Shown: one piece after another, positions 1 through 14,000 of the stretch | Position numbering within the stretch: the stretch's first letter is position 1 | Layout of the letters: each line of letters opens with the position of its first letter | Source: Luscinia megarhynchos | Taxonomy: Eukaryota > Chordata > Aves > Passeriformes > Turdidae | Direction of reading: 5' to 3' | Assembly: GCA_034336665.1 (NCBI GenBank) | Contig: JAPFBE010000003.1 | Coordinates: 38,538,360-38,602,359 of the forward strand | Length of the DNA: 64,000 bases | Made by a program: the position numbers and the translations under genes | The notes under the pieces: model-generated | Database searches by the model: none | Told to the model about the DNA's origin: nothing | Seen by the model: the letters and a program-made list of their open reading frames with translations, nothing else

Positions 1-1393
1 TACAAGCAACACCTTCACAACACCAAAAGGAAAGAAAACCTATTTCTGTAAGGTGACAGCTGTTTCCATTTAAGAGGCACAAACTTTTGCATTCCTCATA
101 TAGATAATATTCACAGGTTTAATAAATTAACCCAATGTTACACATTGTTTATATAGATGTTTACTCCAATGGCTTATAAAACTAATTCCTATTTCAAAAA
201 AGCCTGGAATTTTAAAAAAATCTTTCCAGGTTGCATGGAATCTACATAGCACAGCAACATACTCTCTTACAGAATAGTTCCTTCTAAATCCTCTTTCCTG
301 TTTGCATTTAGGTTTGGGTTTTTTCCCCCTCCAACCTGCTAAATAAAGTCATATTTCCTGCTGACAGCAAATGATTGGTTTACCTTTAACTCCAGGGGGT
401 TTAACTATCCATCCTTTAAGAAGCTTTGACAGTTTAACCTGCTGAGCTCACAGCACCCAAGGGAGGGTCTTACTTGCAGTTTTACTTCTGCTGCTGCTGA
501 CCACTAATACTGACTCCACAGATAATGGATTTCAATAACAACCTCCTACAGGTTAACTCTTTGGGTAGTAGCCATGATACTGCTTTAATTAAGCTAATAC
601 ATGAAGGTTACAGTTTGGTAGAAAGTTGTATTAAATTTGGCAGTGCTTACAATAGCAGGAAAAATGCACACGTTCACCTGTCCAGTAGCTCTGGGATAAA
701 TCTGCCTACCAATATAATTCAGTTTAACTATTTTTAAGGTGGACAATTTATTAATTCCATTTCCTCTAAACATGAATTTTTCCAGCATAACTGATAATTT
801 CATGATGGATGGGAAATGGATGCCTCTAGCCATGCTGAGCACAGAATGTGTCTACCTGGCATATAAATAGTCCATGCATTACAGTTGAAGGGTGCTGTGT
901 TTGGTTTCTTTACTTTACAAGGTTTGGAGCATCCTGATAACAGAAAATACTAGCACTTCTATTTCCTTGAAGCTAAGTGGCTGACAATAAATTTTATATT
1001 TTAGCAAGCTATTAATTATATAAAAGCTTAAAGACTTTAAAAACATCTAGTTGATAGTGGGAAATAATTCATATTTACTGAAAACAAGCATTTGGCAAAA
1101 TACAAAAGCTTGCAGATTGGAGTGTTTAAATCCTTTCTGCAGGCCAAGCATTCACCTACTCTTTCACCACAGCGCTTAAAAGTACACATTTGCTTCAAAA
1201 ATAGAGAAAGGAAAGAGGTTCTTGGTTTAAAATTTTGATATTAACTTTACCTGCAAAAACACCCATTTGTTGGATTTTTATTTTTCATTAAAGTACACAA
1301 TCTGACAGACACTCTACAGAGTAATAATGAAGCAGCATGGGAGCCATTTAATATATTTCTTGATTAACTCATTGCCTGTCCAGTTCTCATTCA

Positions 1394-1411
1394 GACATGT
1401 GCTCACATGTC
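1394..1411. repeat. 18-bp interrupted palindrome in PCCA intron 4
   Basis: GACATGTG and CACATGTC are perfect 8-bp inverted arms around a CT spacer. The arms contain CATGTG, an E-box. Confidence 0.9.
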
Positions 1412-1813
1412 ATAATCGTCATAACTCCCATCATCCCTACAGTTAACACACAAGCTCCTTGATTAGTGCACAACTCCCAGACGAGCCATTGCTAATGCTA
1501 AATAATTCCCTCCAGCCTCCTGCGACTATACCGCAGGCTCTCCAATTAAATATAATGTCTCTGATGAGCCATATTAATATGGACAAATTCCTGCCAGAGA
1601 TTCTAGCCCACTCACTTCCACCAAAGAAGCAACTGAAATAAAAAGAAAAAAAAGCAGTGTACATAAAAATTAGCCAAAAGAATAATTTTGCCATGAGGCT
1701 GTAATTACAAAACTTTGCTGTTACAAGTATGTTATTCTTGGAGGTATCTGGGAAACTGGCATATTAATACAAGTTTACTGATAAATGGCAATGAGTAAAT
1801 TACCATTTTAATA

Positions 1814-1889
1814 ATTGAAAAGCAAGCATGTAAAACAGATAGCTTTTCAATCAGTTAATTACAATTAGTAATATCTAATCACATGTGAT
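1814..1889. repeat. Inverted repeat and adjacent perfect palindrome in PCCA intron 4
   Basis: attgaaaagc (1814-1823) and gcttttcaat (1842-1851) are perfect 10-bp inverted arms with an 18-nt loop. ATCACATGTGAT at 1878-1889 is a perfect 12-bp palindrome. Between them lie TTAATTA and ATTAG sites, homeodomain-like. Confidence 0.9.
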
Positions 1890-4800
1890 AAAATTAACTC
1901 AGATCACTTGCTGCTGGTATAGCAATTATGTTCAACCAGCCTTGTGCATTAAGCATTATTTGAAATAGCTGTACACACCTACACAAAGTTTTCTCAGGTT
2001 AAAAAAAAATATTTCGCTAATGGCACATCCACAAAATTTTCAGAACTTGTACCAAGAAACTATCATGCCTGTTAAAAGTCTGTTGTAGTAGCACAGATTA
2101 TATAGTGAAGTCCACATTTTTAAAGATATTTACAGATGTACCAAGCAAGAGTAAAATATTTTACTAATGTAACAGATCCAGTCATGAGTCAAATATAAAA
2201 AAAGTAGTAATCACCCCACTTTAAAAATGGGTAGAATCACTGGAAATATTTAACCTTTTCAGTGCACACTGAAACTCCTTAAATTTAACTCAAAATTGCT
2301 GCCATTCACTGGAAATTGACTATTTAGACTTTATGAAAATTATAAGGAGTTCCCCGTCCTAGAGAGAGATTCTAATGTCCTTAACCCTAGTGCTGACCCT
2401 CACACTAGAAGAGATACCAACAAAGGACATGTAAATAGACTTGCAGAAGTATCCTTTAGTAGTTTAAAAATACTGCTTGCAACTGCACAAATTGTAAGAT
2501 ATTTAAATAACCCCCATGAAATTTTGATAAGCTCTTCCCCAAGGTCCTTGCACCTTCATCCTTACACTAATGCACTTCATCTTCATTTACCTGATCATTA
2601 GTTTCCAGTTTGTTCAGCTGGAAACCAACACACACTAATTACTTTGACATCACAAAGTCCTATCTGTCTTCACCACCTCCCCAGACAGCAGGGAGAAATT
2701 ATCAAGGGTAGGCATGATAATATCCTGATAAATGATGATTCACATCACCTCACTGTCAATCATCCAGAAGTGCTCACGCAAGATACCACTCAATCTCATT
2801 ACTGAATCCTAGGGCTAAGAGTACAATACACACCAGGAGTCATATTTCAAACAGCAGGCCACCTGGATAAGATGCAGCTCTCAGAGATTTTCATGAATTT
2901 TGTTGGCTTTTTGTTTTAACACGGTAAATGTCAAATATTCATCTGTTTTACCATGTGTATATAGACTGGCAGAAAAGGACATGCTGAAAGCAAGGCAATT
3001 CATCTCAAGGGTTCAAGTGAGAAAAAGAAAATCTAGGTTCTTTGGAGAGGGGAGAAGGACAGGTAAATTTCCTTAATTTAAGAAGAACATTAATCAACCT
3101 ACCTAAAGTTTCAAAGTTCTATTTCGAAATGTAAGGATCCTTCCTGCTGAAACAATATAAATGTATTCAGAGGTCTGAAAGAAGAAATGGTAGTTTTGAA
3201 ACTCATTGACACATGCAAAGCTCACTTTCCATGACAGAAAGAAGATACAAGATAATGTTCTTGCTTCAATAAATAGCTGATGGGGGCAGGGGGGGTTATC
3301 AGTCAAGAAGCAAAATAAGAACGTAGCAGTAGTTGCTTTCTCAGAAAACATTACTTCTTTACCTATTTCAAAAAATAGTATCATCCTTCCATCTCTCTGT
3401 CAAATTATATATATAACTAAAGCAATCTCTAATGGCAAAGCCCAGGCTTGCCATCTAGCACAGAATCCAAAAGTTGTTCTAGAGAGGGAACTACAAACAC
3501 CATCTTCTAGGTCTGTAATACACTCCATTTTCTTGCCCAAGATCACTATCACCATCACCGAACTTGCACAATGGCTGATCATATTCTTCAAAGTATGGTG
3601 CATCACTTATGCAACAGATGAAGGAAAAAAGAAAACAATACTGAAAGAAGATGGGGGAAAATGTGAGGAAATTCCACAACCATGTCTATTTGTGCTAGGT
3701 GCTGTCAGGGAGAAAAAAATAGCCAAAACTAGGATCAAAAATTGAAAACACTATATAAAAAGCAGCAGAAGAACAAAGAAAGTACTAAGACACACATTGT
3801 GCCATCCCACAGTATTCTTGTGGCTGAAGACACTTTAAACTCTCAGCACGAGCCAGAGCAGCAGGGCGCTCTCTTGCAGGTGTGGATGGTAGTGCTGCTA
3901 CAGGAGCTCTGGTTCTGCATCCAGCCACTGCCTGCCCACACCACTGTGCCTGAACTTGGCAGGAACCCTCACATGCACTTCCCTGCACCTCCGCTGCCCC
4001 AGACTGTTTGAAATACGATCACAGGCTCACAATGAAACCCTTGTCCCATTTCAAAGTACTCTTCCCCTGTGGGGCTACACAGGACAGCCAGCAACTTACA
4101 GACTCCTGTCCAGATAATGTTAACATAACATTTTTTCCAAGGAGAAACTCAGAGGTTTCTCCTTCAAATGCTCTAAAATATATGTAAATGCAAATACAAC
4201 AGAAAAGCAAAGCTCCATAAAGACCCTGAATGAAGTCATTTAGGTATGGATGCACTACATACCTGAGACAGACTATTCAGAGTCTATTTTTCAAAGCAAG
4301 TGTGGATCACTACCCACGTTCAAAACCCAAGAGCTCTTCACAAGCTTCCTGTCAAAATACTCTCCCTAAACAAGCCAGTTTCTACTCCACATGTGCATAC
4401 AGATTTCTCCCTCTCAAATCTATGACCCAATCCCCTCGCCTCTTCAGCTTATCAGACATACCTTACCAACCCTACCAGTCACGCTAAGTACAACAGATTT
4501 TACAGCAAGTTATCCAAGAAATGTAACCACCACATGCTTGGACAATGGAATTCAAAGCACTTTCCCCTAAAGAACCAGGGAGCCTAAAAATAAAACATCA
4601 CCCCTTCACTCTAGCACATGAAGCAAAAAGCAAAAGCAAAACACAACCTCAGTGCTTTCCTTCCTATCTTTAGAGAAGGGCTGCAAAATACAGCAACAAA
4701 ATTGAAAGTATCACTCCAAACAAGCTTAGAAGTTAAAAAATTTTAGAAGTGTCATTCCATTATGAAATTCACACAAAAAAAGTGTTAAATTTTCATCTTA

Positions 4801-7613
4801 AAAGCAAACAGCCACCTTCATCCCAGACTTACCACACCTCTGGTTTCTTAAAGAACATGTGATCTATTTGCACTGTGAGAAGGCTACTGTTGGCTTAACT
4901 GCTAGAAGGCATACAACTAATTTCTTCTGCAGAAAGAATATTGATGCTGAGAATACACAGGCATGCATGCCTGCAAAATTAATTTACCAAAGTTAATTTG
5001 TTAGCTGTACTCACAGAAATCTGAGTGCAAGAAATTGGAATAATAATTCTAAGCTTTAGTTCAGCTGATGGGATTCTTTATGTTCCAGCTTTACAAAAAA
5101 AAAAAAAATCCTAACACAGCAGTGTCACTTCTTGAATTTCAGCATCCTAATTTAAAAAATTAGCTTTCAGAACTAATTGACAGAAAATATCCATTATACT
5201 TTTTGTTAGTTAAATTGGAAAATTCTCTGCACAAAAAAAAACTGGCACAGAGGCAAACTTTATTATCAGACAAATACTGAGTTAGACACATTAAGACATA
5301 AAAAGACCCTACACTTTCTCTTAAGTTATTGAAGTTAATTTGCAGCAGAGTTACAGTACTTCCTCTAAAGGAAAAAAGAAAAGAGTAAATGGGAAACTGC
5401 TGTCAACAAGTGTCAGTACTGCAGAGTTCACAGTCTAAGTTTATCTGCCAATTTTGAGCTCCACAGACACTGAACAAGAAGCACATGACAAAACTTCAGG
5501 CTCAGTTCAACCCATATTCAATAATGTTCAAAACATTAAACAAAGAAATCAAATACAAATTACACTTTAAGTATCACATGAAAAATAAAAATTACATTTG
5601 CTATTCAAATTCAGGTTATTACCAAAAAAACCTATCATACATCTAAAGTCTCTCCCACATTAGTCATAACTTTGTATGTACAGAGAACAGTAATCTATTT
5701 AAGGAACCTACAAACCCACTATCAAATGAAAGCTAGCATCTAAAATAAAAGAATATTAAAATTACAAAATCCAATAGCAAAAGCCTTACTAGGACTAGTC
5801 TTGTAAAAATAAAGCTTTGAATTCAGCATTTAATTACTGCATAGAGAATCACCAATTCCTGAATTTATCAAGTATTACAACCAACAAAAAATACAGTTTC
5901 TCAAACTGAAAGTACAAGAGATGTAACAGTGGTTTCCATGGTTCTCAAAAATTTTGCTATGCTTAATAAGGTAAACAACACAAGCAAACACAAATAGTTA
6001 AGTTTAGTCTACCTAAAATTTAGGGGTGAGCAAAGCAGGATTTTGCTGAAAGCATAAGAGAAAAACAAGAGAACAGCAATGAGTTTTCAAATCCCCACAG
6101 CCACTCACTGTGACAGGCAGTGAGGCTGCCCAAGCTCAAGCATTCTATATTTCACTCTTTTACAAAAAGAAAAGGTTCACAAAACCCAGGGTCTGATTTA
6201 ATCCAGCAATAGTACTCAAAGGCAGCCCCTCAACCACAGTCCCTTCCCTCCCACACACACGAGGTTTGCAGCTGCTAAATGCATACAAGCAAGCAGCACT
6301 AAGTCATCCACGCTCAGAGGTGCTGGGGATCCTTTCTCACAGCACGAGTGACGTAGGAGTGCCAACAGGCAGGCCAAGCCAGGCAGGCTTCCAGCACCAA
6401 GCCCTCCCTGCTCCAGACAGCAGGCTGCCAAAGCCTAATGTAGGCAAGTGTCACAGTACCTAAAACTTATCACAGCTTTTTTTCCTTTTTGCTGTCTGCT
6501 TCCTCCCCAGGTTTTTTTAAGCTTTTTTTCCCCCCCATGTTAGTCTCCAACACATTTCAAGTAGAGTTTCTCACCTCCACAGAGTCCAAACATTAGTCAG
6601 GTACTGCACACACCTTTGTTATATGCAGGAAAGGCCTTTAAGGAAAAAGGGTCAGCAAATTCACTTTTTCTTGGGTTCAGGAATATTTCTAAGCAACTGT
6701 CAGTTCAAATACATAAACCAGCAGCATCATCCAGAAGTGCTAGTTAAGCTGTGCATGTTGGCATGAAACCATCTCCCAAAAGCTGAGCTGAAGAGCTTTC
6801 AAACGGCTAAAGCACCATAAACAAAACTGGAAAACACTAACCACAAGATCAGCAAAATTATAAGCAAGAGTTTATCATAAACATGAGCTATTATTAAACT
6901 ACCATGGACATTTATTTTTGAAATTTTACACTCAACTTTTATAAAAATTGGGATACAAGTGGAGGCTTATATATACTTTTATTATTAGCTTTTTACACCT
7001 TCTCAGAATCACATCAGTATTTTGGTAATTTTATTACGCCAAAGAAAATCTTCACTGAAAAAGGCTTCCCCAAAGCTGAACCTGATAGTCCTGCTATGGG
7101 TGACAAGTGATTTCCAAAAAAAAAAAATCCTTCAAGTAAAAAAAATAACTAAGCACCAAAAGTCATACTTCCATAATAAACTTTTAAATTATCTGCAAAG
7201 AGGCTTCCTTTTCTCATCAAATATGATGCAATAAATAGTCAAATAGACAGCGTCTTTCTTTCACATTGCATAACCAAGGGCTATTGATGAATCATGTACT
7301 TGCCCATTTGTCAACATAATAGAAATAAATTTAGTCTGTTCTGTTTTGCAAGTTCTTCTCCCACTATGTGAGCTTTTTAAAAAAGCAGCAAACAAAACTG
7401 AACAACAATTATGGCTGGACAGGACCTCTCAGAGCTAGTCAATTTTTTCAATTATGTAGTAGTTTACCTAAGTTGACTATCTCACAAATTCAGCTTCTAC
7501 ACCTGTTCCTTCACATCCTTCAATATGTAGTCAATACCATCAGAACTGTGGTTTCCTTAGTTATGCCCCTGCATATTCCATCTCGAGGGAACCTATCCCT
7601 GCCTTTATCTGCT

Positions 7614-8030
7614 CTATACATTTGAACTCCATCCAAGTTCCTCTGCTTGGAGAGGATTATATTGAGTATAAATAAGCTCTCCTGAGCCACTTTGACTTCC
7701 AAAACAGCCTTTCATGACACCCTGGGCAAGCAAATCCTTGGCTTGGGACAAAAAAAAAATTACACTTCCAAAGTCCATGGTTGCAATTTGGCCGTTTTCC
7801 TTATTTACTCCTCTTGGAGACCAAAACCTCACCATTTCACAGTAGTCCCAGGCTTCACATCCCTGATTACTTCTTCCCCCTTCGTAAGGGGTCCAGTACA
7901 GCACCTCCTCTAGTTAACTCAATCATTTTTGTCAAGAAATAATTCTCCACACATTCAAGAAGACTCCTCAATTGCTTTCACTGTCCCACATGTGTACCAG
8001 TGTCCTGGAATGACAACATTTCCTCCGGTT
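7614..8030 (-). mobile_element. Degraded CR1 LINE fragment, endonuclease-domain region
   Basis: Translating the minus strand gives pieces that line up in order with the C-terminal part of the CR1 endonuclease: LECVENYFLTKMIELTRG then GAVLD (around 7880-7970), a CEMVRFW segment, GQIATMDFG, then KDLL and NPLQAEEL near 7640. CR1 proteins have the same order of LEC..FLTQ, TRRGALLDLVL, CSDHEMVEF, TTLDF, LFRDLL and HLLQAQE-like blocks. Frame changes, stop codons and an A-run insertion near 7750 show it is long dead. It lies inside PCCA intron 4 in the same orientation as the gene. Edges are approximate, and I could not follow it into a reverse transcriptase region. Confidence 0.75.
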
Positions 8031-11000
8031 TTCTAGAGCTGACTTTATCTGCTTCTTATTCATGATCATGTCTACGGCATCCAACACCACCTAGCCTAGT
8101 GGCAGGAGTCACAGTCTCCCCTGAAGTTCTCTATCCTCCACTTACTCAAACAAATCTGTTGGCTCTGCAGCTTCTCTGCAAAGAACCTGTCAGTCTATTT
8201 GTCCTTCCTGATCCTGCAAGTCAGGTCATCTCCTCCCTGCAGCTCCTTCCCCTACAACTCAGTGCCTGGACCAGAGCACAACTCACATTAATAAAGGCCC
8301 CCAGCTCCTCCTCTCAGTCTCACAGAGAAGCACCAGGCAATTGCTAGGATCCAGGACATGAAAGATCATAGCCCTACTCCTTCCACAAACTTTTTAATAC
8401 CAACTTATGGCTGCTGGAAAGACTTATGATTCACACGTGTTCAGTTACTCAAAGATGCTTTTCTTCTACTCTTACAACATGGTACAATAAGGAATTAATG
8501 AGGGCAGGGGAAAACTTTTTCAGAAAGTATCATAAGAAACAAAACTCCAATATTTGACTAATGTTACTTTCAAAGCATCCTTTAAAAATATAGTGCTGAT
8601 ACCATCTAAGAACCGACAAATATCTATTAAAAAGTTTTAAGAAAGAAATCACATAGGCAAACAAGTGCTAAGCTCTCCTGGCTTGTTGCTAAATGCCTAG
8701 AATACCAGTTTGATGCAGAGCCCTCATCCAAACAAAATTACAAGAGATCCATCTACAAGATGCACTTCCTGGACAGGGATGCTCCTTTGCTACAAAAAAC
8801 AGACAAGGGAGATGATACCCTGCCACAAATTCATCAACAGCTAAACCCACATTAAAACAATTTCACTTTCAGAACTGTCAGCAGCCTACTTTACAAGGCC
8901 TGCAACATTACAGGTCAACAGGTGAGCTGACATTAAACACCAGCTACAAAGGGACTGTGAGAATTCATTCGATGTTATATATCCAATTAAAGTCCAGGAA
9001 TGAAACATAAAGCACTGCCCAATTAGCAGAGCAAGACATAGGCAGAAACCAGGAGGTACTATATTTAAACAGAATACATGCATTTCTATAAATCCAAGTC
9101 ACCACTCAGTAGGCCCATTAGCTTGCACCAACTAGTCAAACACTGATTATCATTCTTCCTGTATAACAAACAAGATACATGAAGGGTTTGGGGTGGGGGG
9201 GTGGTTGGTTTCAAACAGCTATCGAAGGATGCTAATTGCTGCCTACATACAATTCAGCAGCAATAAGTAAAACAGTATCTCATGCTCATGCTATATATAG
9301 TGCTTCCTTGTTGAAAGTAAACAAGTGACAGATGCTTTTTGTGAGCAAGTTAAAAGAATATAACCTAAAACCAAAGCACTGATAAAAGGACATGCATTTA
9401 TACATTATACCCCACAAATTGTGTCATTTCCTGCTCCCATCTTGAGTTTTTCAATCTCTCAGATACTTCCTAAGCAATTCAGTTTCTTGTTTAACACTCC
9501 TCCCACACCAGGATGTCATCTACGGCATCCCAAACTGGCCTTAACTCAAGACACTAAATCTACATTGCCTCTCAAAAGGTTAATCAGGTATTCATTCTCC
9601 TTGTCCCCAGCCATGTGTCCTGATGCCATCAGCTCTAGCATTCATTAACTTATGCAAAGAGCCACATCAGCTTGCTGATCCACATTTCTTTCTTTTCTTT
9701 CCCCCACTGTTCTCATACAGATAAGCAGCCTGAATCAATTTAACAAAAGGCTGCAGGTGCAGTAGGTACACAAAAGAGAGAAAGGAAGATAACTACTCTT
9801 AGCAGACAGCACAGCTTACATCAGTTGTAAAAATAATTTTCTTAGTACTTGCAAACATTATTCACAGAAAACCTGCCTTAGGTCCCTCTTTGTCTAGAGT
9901 TCATCCAAATACTAAAAAGAAATTCAGCCTAGGGCCTGTTCACTAGTATTTACACCCACACAGACAAGAAATCAGAGATAGCATTACCAAATAGTATTGT
10001 TCATTAATAGTGCCTGAAAACATTGAATAACCACATCCTTGAATAACCACAACCACAGCTGATAACACATAGCACAACTGAGCCAATATGAACCACAGGA
10101 GCAATGAATCTGCACAATGAAGTAGTTCCTGCTGAGGACATGGGTGAACAATGAAGTCAGGAAAAAGACAAGACACTCTCAAAACCTCAAAAGAAGAATC
10201 CAAGGGACCTTATGTTCTGTCTCCAAGGAGGTGAGGCAGCAGGAAACCATGCCATTCTCTTAAAGAGGCAGATGGCAAAACTATCTTTTTCTGGTCACAG
10301 TGACAATATTCAATTGCATTAAAATTACTACACACAGAACTTTCCACCACCTCTGGAAAGGTCTAGAGATCAGCACAAAGCAAACAGGCTATACTAGATG
10401 TACACCAACTTGGTTTCTCGGGAAAACCTGCCGTAATAAGGATATTAAGTCTGAGCCAGAATTATGGCAGCAGAAGACATTGATCCAGAACTGCTGGTTG
10501 GAGTGTCCTCCACACGTACCTGTAGCTTCAGAGGAAGGAGCTGCCTCCTCTGTCACTGCTGCCCAAGAAAGGCAAAACTCTAGAACAAGTGAAGCCTAAC
10601 GACTTCAGCCCTGCTCAGCCTACAGCTTAAGGCCTGATCACTGAGATGCCTGTACATTTCCCCAAACCCCGTAGCTCTGGGTACAGCATCAGCACCCAGC
10701 CAAGGCAACAAAAGTCACTTTACTGACCTACCCCAACTCAATTTCTTTCTATACATAGCTACAGCATCTGTCACACATTCCAATGAAATATTTTAATACA
10801 AGAAAGTCACTAGAAAAAATTTTAACTAACTTAATCAATAAAGTGTCTGGTGTGTTCAGAGCATGGAAACAACCCAGCACAAGATCAGAGAAGAGCTAGA
10901 ACACCAGGAGGGCAGTCCCAAGAAAGCAAATAGAGTGACTTCAGTACACATCAGTATTTAAGTTCAAATCAGCACTGCCTTTTTTTTAAGTAAATCTCAG

Positions 11001-14000
11001 TCAACCCCACATAAAATACATTTTCTCTAACTCAGCTGTCTCAAAGCACATGAACTAGATACCTACCAGGCGCAGCAAACCACCACAAGCAGACACCAAA
11101 CCCTCAGCACCAGACTAGAACCAAGCACACGGAGATACCGAAATGCAGGAAGGAAAACATGTCTTCAGCATGAACCATTTCACTCCACAGATACACTCCT
11201 GCTACTCCCCACTACCTACTGATGTAGACAGGTTCTGCATCACAGAACCACCACTTGACTCTCCACAGCACTGAGAACCTGCACCTTTAAGCTGCAATTA
11301 ACTTTGCTGACTGGGCTCCCACATTTTCCCCTCCCAAGGGTAGTTCAGCACCTCTGACAACAGCCACTTTCCCTGAATGAGCTTTGTGACAGGAAATTAT
11401 TTTTAATCCATGCATTGATCCTGCAAATAAATCAACTTGGTAATTAAATAACCATTCCCACAAAAGTCAAAGATCCAGTATCAATTCCTTCTTAACAACG
11501 TATACTTTCTACCTCCAAGGCAGTATCCTCAACACGGCTGCAGTGTGATGCTTAAAGCATTCTATTCTACATCCTTCCTCTGCTACTCAGATTCATTAAG
11601 AATCCAACAAAAGTGACATTTCAGCTTAATCATCCAACAGGAGTCTGACTTGTTTCAGAGGTCATATATGCATTTCATACAATCCTATCACTGATTAAAA
11701 CACACTAAAAGACTGAGACTTTAGGATTCTAGAGCTCTGATGAGCCCCTCCAACTCTTAAAACTGCAGAACAAGCTTCCATTTTTCATTATAGCCAATGA
11801 AAAATTAATTACTTCCTCCAGCAACCCACTCAGTTTCAAAGCAATGATAAACTTACAAAAAAAAAAAAAAAGCAAATTATTCAGCAAGCAAGCTACAATT
11901 CTGAACAAAAGCACACTCCTTTCATAGAGGTATTTCCCTTTATGAGATTACCACCACCTGCATTTCTCATGCCTTACAAAACTGTCCAGGAGCTCACTTA
12001 AAGTATGGGGACAGGATAGTAACATCTCCATCTGCTCTCATGAAGAGATGAGGAACATGCTGTCTCACTTTTAAAACAAAAGGCAAATAAATACACTGAA
12101 GAAAGAGCAGAAGAGCAATGCAAACCTGACTCTAATGTTTCCCTGGTATGATCTGGCCAACTCCTGTTCTGCAAGCTTTGCAAACACCACCACTTAGGAA
12201 GAGTGAATTTCTCTAGACAGTACATGGAGGCAGAGTCCACTCTATACACTCTGGACAACAGCCCAGGAATCACATATTTCAAAAAGGCATTAAGATAATA
12301 GTTTCATTTTCATATAGTTACTCAAAACAGATCGCTCCAAGTTTTCTGAGTACAAATCCCTGAAATGTGTCTCTCACTGTGAGACAATGAGCTGTCAAAA
12401 TTACTGAATTTCTAGTTTTGTAGCAGATGATGGAAGAAAGCTTTTCACATTTCAAAAGACAAAACAGCAAAGAAAAGTAAAAGAGTTTGGACAAACGCTA
12501 AAAACTCCAAGTTAGTTACAAGTAAATAAACTCCTCAGTTTTAGATAAACTTCCATGATCCAAACTAATTTTTTTAGACTAAAACTTAAGTGCCAAATTG
12601 CCCTTCAATACTTATTTTTGCCAGCTAGATTTCTTAAGAATAAAAGAACCTGACAGCATCCCATTAAGCTAGAGAGAAGTCTTCAGCAAAATTCTAAGTT
12701 TTTATTGTTTCAGAAAAAAGAAAAATCTTACTCAAACTCATGCAGTTCACATAAAGACATGGTACAGAAACTTATAACCCTAATCAACTTTGCAGTTTCC
12801 CCAAAGCAGATTTTTCCCCAACATCCTTCTGAAATACTGTCTCAGACTCCAAGCTTTAAAAAAAGTTAGGAAAGTAATACAGATCTTCCATTTCTAGTTA
12901 ATTTATTTTTTTTCAATTTTCTGTCACTCAAAAGATTAAAATTTCTGGAGAACAGGTCAATTCTGCACAATTACTTTTACATCAATAAAAGCATGTGCAT
13001 TTTTTTTTATTTTACATTATGTGGCAGAACAAGATTTAGAACAGGCAATTTAATACAATAACACCTGAAGTCTTAAGTGACTGATAGGAAAAACCTTATA
13101 TAAAAGAAGTGTAACTCACTGCCCACTACTCTGTTAAGTTTTAGTAGTTTACATTACTTTCCCATGGGATTTTTTCAGTCATTTATAGTTCATTGCTTCA
13201 TATGGCTATAGAATCCCTGCTGTGTTAAAAAATGCCAAGTAAAATTATATCTCATTCACTGCTTTATGCTATACCTTCTTTTGTTCAGATCCAATTAGTG
13301 AAAGCTTGTTCTTCATTTATCATACTTTTAGCTGATTACGTTAGGCATTACAATAGTTCTCTAGCTTTCCCTGACAATGTTTGCACCATCAGTGTTACAT
13401 TTATGGTTGAGGAGGCTCTTTCATCTTAACCCTCTATTCCAATCAGTTCAGGGGGAAAAGTACATACGATTACTCTTGTTCAGATGAAACTTTGCTTGTT
13501 TTCTCGTATCAAAAATAATTCCACCGGATATTTTAATTTTTTTAAAAAATCTGAATTTAACCAGTCCTTCCCCACTTTACCTATTCAAATGTAAAGGATC
13601 TGTGTTTTGAAAGTTGAACACTGAAGTTAAAAATACCAACAAAACTCAGCATTTTGAACAGTACACAACTTTTTTTTGCTGCTTTTCCCAAAATAACAGA
13701 TGCAATCAAGGAGTATTAGCCACTATTTTCAAGAACCTGAAAGCATCCATTACGACCTATTTTATTCAGTACCACATGAGCAACTGTAATGCTCTATGGG
13801 GGTCTCAGCAGCCATTTTGTGGCTGTTTTTCCCACTAGCTCACACACCCTACCACCTCCTCAAAACTAAATGCAATTCAATCCCATTTAGTACCATTTGC
13901 AGCTATCTATAAATTTGAATTAATACAGAAGCATCCAAAATTCTCTGAAGTCACTCATCTCCTTTTAAGTTTTGTTAATGTCCTCTTCTCTATCACCTCA

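Noticed and set aside
8068..8095. 5S-rRNA-like words (TCTACGGCATCC), also at 9519-9530, suggesting an AmnSINE-type head
   Set aside because: Only 12 bases agree between the two sites and the rest does not follow a 5S promoter; such matches are expected by chance.
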